Positions 63,191-64,000 of a stretch of DNA of 64,000 nucleotides are shown one piece after another. The notes beneath the pieces were generated by a model. It saw nothing but the letters and a program-made list of their open reading frames with translations. It ran no database searches and was not told the DNA's origin. Every line of letters starts with the position of its first letter. Within the stretch, counting starts at the first letter, position 1. Both the position numbers and the translations under genes were made by a program. The stretch spans positions 687,555 to 751,554 of the forward strand of contig NZ_FOIT01000001.1 of the NCBI RefSeq assembly GCF_900110815.1, in the 5' to 3' direction. Origin of the DNA: Aliicoccus persicus (GTDB lineage: Bacteria; Bacillota; Bacilli; Staphylococcales; Salinicoccaceae).

Positions 63191-63926
63191 TGAATTAACT
63201 CAACATCTAAGAAAGATGCGACTACCTATTATGGCTGATCGGTTGGTTGATTTATACAGCGATCCGCTTACTTCTCAGCGTACAACCTTAGAAATTCTTG
63301 AAGAAATAGTGAATGATGAATATCAGTCAAGACGACATAACACAATCCAACGTTATTTAAAACAAGCGAAGCTCTCTCAACCTCAAGCACACATCCAAGA
63401 CATTGATTATTCTCCGAGCCGGAAAATAAACAAAGATACGATAGACCAACTGAAAACATGTCAATTTATAACGAATCATCGGAATGTGGTTATACAAGGG
63501 GCCACTGGTACTGGAAAGTCGTATATTACTAATGCATTATGCCGTTATGTCATAGAGGAAGGCTATACTGCTCGATATATGAGAATGTACGATTTACTTA
63601 CAGAAATGGTTCAGGCAGACTTAGAAGATAAGCTCGAAAATTATTTTAAAAAAATAATGAAGTTGGATGTCTTAGTGATTGATGATTTCCTATTAACCCC
63701 AACCACACAAGATGAACAGAAGTACTTAATGGAAGTTTTTGAATTGAGAAGTCGTAATCGTTCATTGATTATATCTTCTCAAATGGAAACAGGAGAATGG
63801 CATAAAAAATTAGGCGGTGGCGCAATTGCCGATGCCATACTAGATCGTGCCATATCAAACTCTTATCATCTCCATATATCAGGTGATTCTTTAAGGATGA
63901 AGGGTGGCTCAACTACCACCGACTAG
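63165..63926 (+). CDS. istB: IS21-family helper ATPase IstB
   Basis: This 253-residue AAA+ protein related to DnaC has Walker A VIQGATGTGKSYI near 112 and Walker B VLVIDDFLLTP near 168. A sensor-1-like SLIISSQM follows, and a box VII Arg region reads DAILDRAIS. It assembles on DNA and directs IstA to the target site. GAGAGGAG precedes the ATG. It is intact. Confidence 0.95.
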   Translation: MTNSTARVNELTQHLRKMRLPIMADRLVDLYSDPLTSQRTTLEILEEIVNDEYQSRRHNTIQRYLKQAKLSQPQAHIQDIDYSPSRKINKDTIDQLKTCQFITNHRNVVIQGATGTGKSYITNALCRYVIEEGYTARYMRMYDLLTEMVQADLEDKLENYFKKIMKLDVLVIDDFLLTPTTQDEQKYLMEVFELRSRNRSLIISSQMETGEWHKKLGGGAIADAILDRAISNSYHLHISGDSLRMKGGSTTTD

Positions 63927-63932
63927 AGTGGC

Positions 63933-63974
63933 TCAGAGAAACGCGATTTGCCTGGCTCAGGCAATCGCGTTTCT
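63933..63974 (+). terminator. Hairpin at the IS21 right end
   Basis: AGAAACGCGATTTGCCT pairs with AGGCAATCGCGTTTCT (one bulge) around GGCTC. It may stop istAB transcription at the element border. Confidence 0.75.
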
Positions 63975-64000
63975 GTGGTATTATCGGGACGCCGTATGCA

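Larger units (their letters stand above)
61474..63997 (+). mobile_element. IS21-family insertion sequence
   Basis: The element carries istA and istB and has related ends: GGATACGACGGTC at the left, and the complement of GACGCCGTATG at the right. Several short GAGCCACCT-type repeats lie inside each end (61500-61550; inverted as GGTGGCTC at 63903 and 63927), as usual for IS21 multiple terminal repeats. Hairpin terminators stand at both sub-ends (61562-61585 and 63933-63974). The exact right border is at or near the window edge. Both genes are intact, so it may be active. Confidence 0.85.

Overview
The window comes from a low-GC Gram-positive chromosome of the family Staphylococcaceae. Gene order and content support this: leuS with a T-box, an MnmM/YtqA pair, metK with a SAM-I riboswitch divergent from pckA, yidD, a menFDHBE cluster divergent from menA, MurJ next to an RsuA-type pseudouridine synthase, and a Fem-type ligase. 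Strongly acidic surface proteins (Asp-Ala and Glu/Asp repeats) suggest a halotolerant relative of Staphylococcus, such as the Jeotgalicoccus, Nosocomiicoccus or Abyssicoccus group. The genus is an inference.

Bases 1-36,250 are mostly conserved core genome: peptidases (M42, PepV), tRNA modification and synthetase genes (TrmB, MnmM, LeuS), MurJ, proline dehydrogenase, S-adenosylmethionine synthetase, PEP carboxykinase, a Mga-like regulator, YidD, and menaquinone synthesis from chorismate to demethylmenaquinone. Two intergenic tandem arrays with a 41-bp period interrupt this part (16603-17012 and 28825-29099). A third, diverged array of the same family lies at 45652-45878.

Bases 36,300-51,400 are an accessory surface-protein region. 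It opens with a lipoprotein carrying about 180 Asp-Ala dipeptides ahead of a DUF5067-like domain. It continues with at least seven exported proteins or relics of a DUF4352/DUF5067-like family. A duplicated block (about 39838-41505 and 46075-47712) carries the 3' end of a DNA glycosylase gene and a pair of these genes. One copy is frameshifted, a third locus fuses the pair into one protein, and a truncated copy sits at an inverted repeat. An amidase/LysM/SH3 protein, a nuclease, an arginase-family enzyme and an acidic-tailed alkaline phosphatase are interspersed.

Bases 51,400-54,670 hold the most unusual locus. An Ltp-repeat protein and a 61-residue membrane peptide precede a Fem-type aminoacyltransferase. 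Immediately downstream, on the other strand and with its own strong promoter, lies a serine-type long-variable-arm tRNA with anticodon UUA and a mismatched T-stem. The tRNA shares the ligase gene's terminator. A tRNA dedicated to peptidoglycan cross-bridge synthesis, rather than to the ribosome, is one attractive reading. A normal Phe-Asn-Glu tRNA cluster follows.

Bases 54,700-64,000 carry a NarL-type two-component system divergent from an LnrLMN-like ABC exporter, three small membrane-peptide genes, a DJ-1/PfpI protein, a glutathione peroxidase, and an almost complete IS21-family element (istA, istB) that runs to the window edge.
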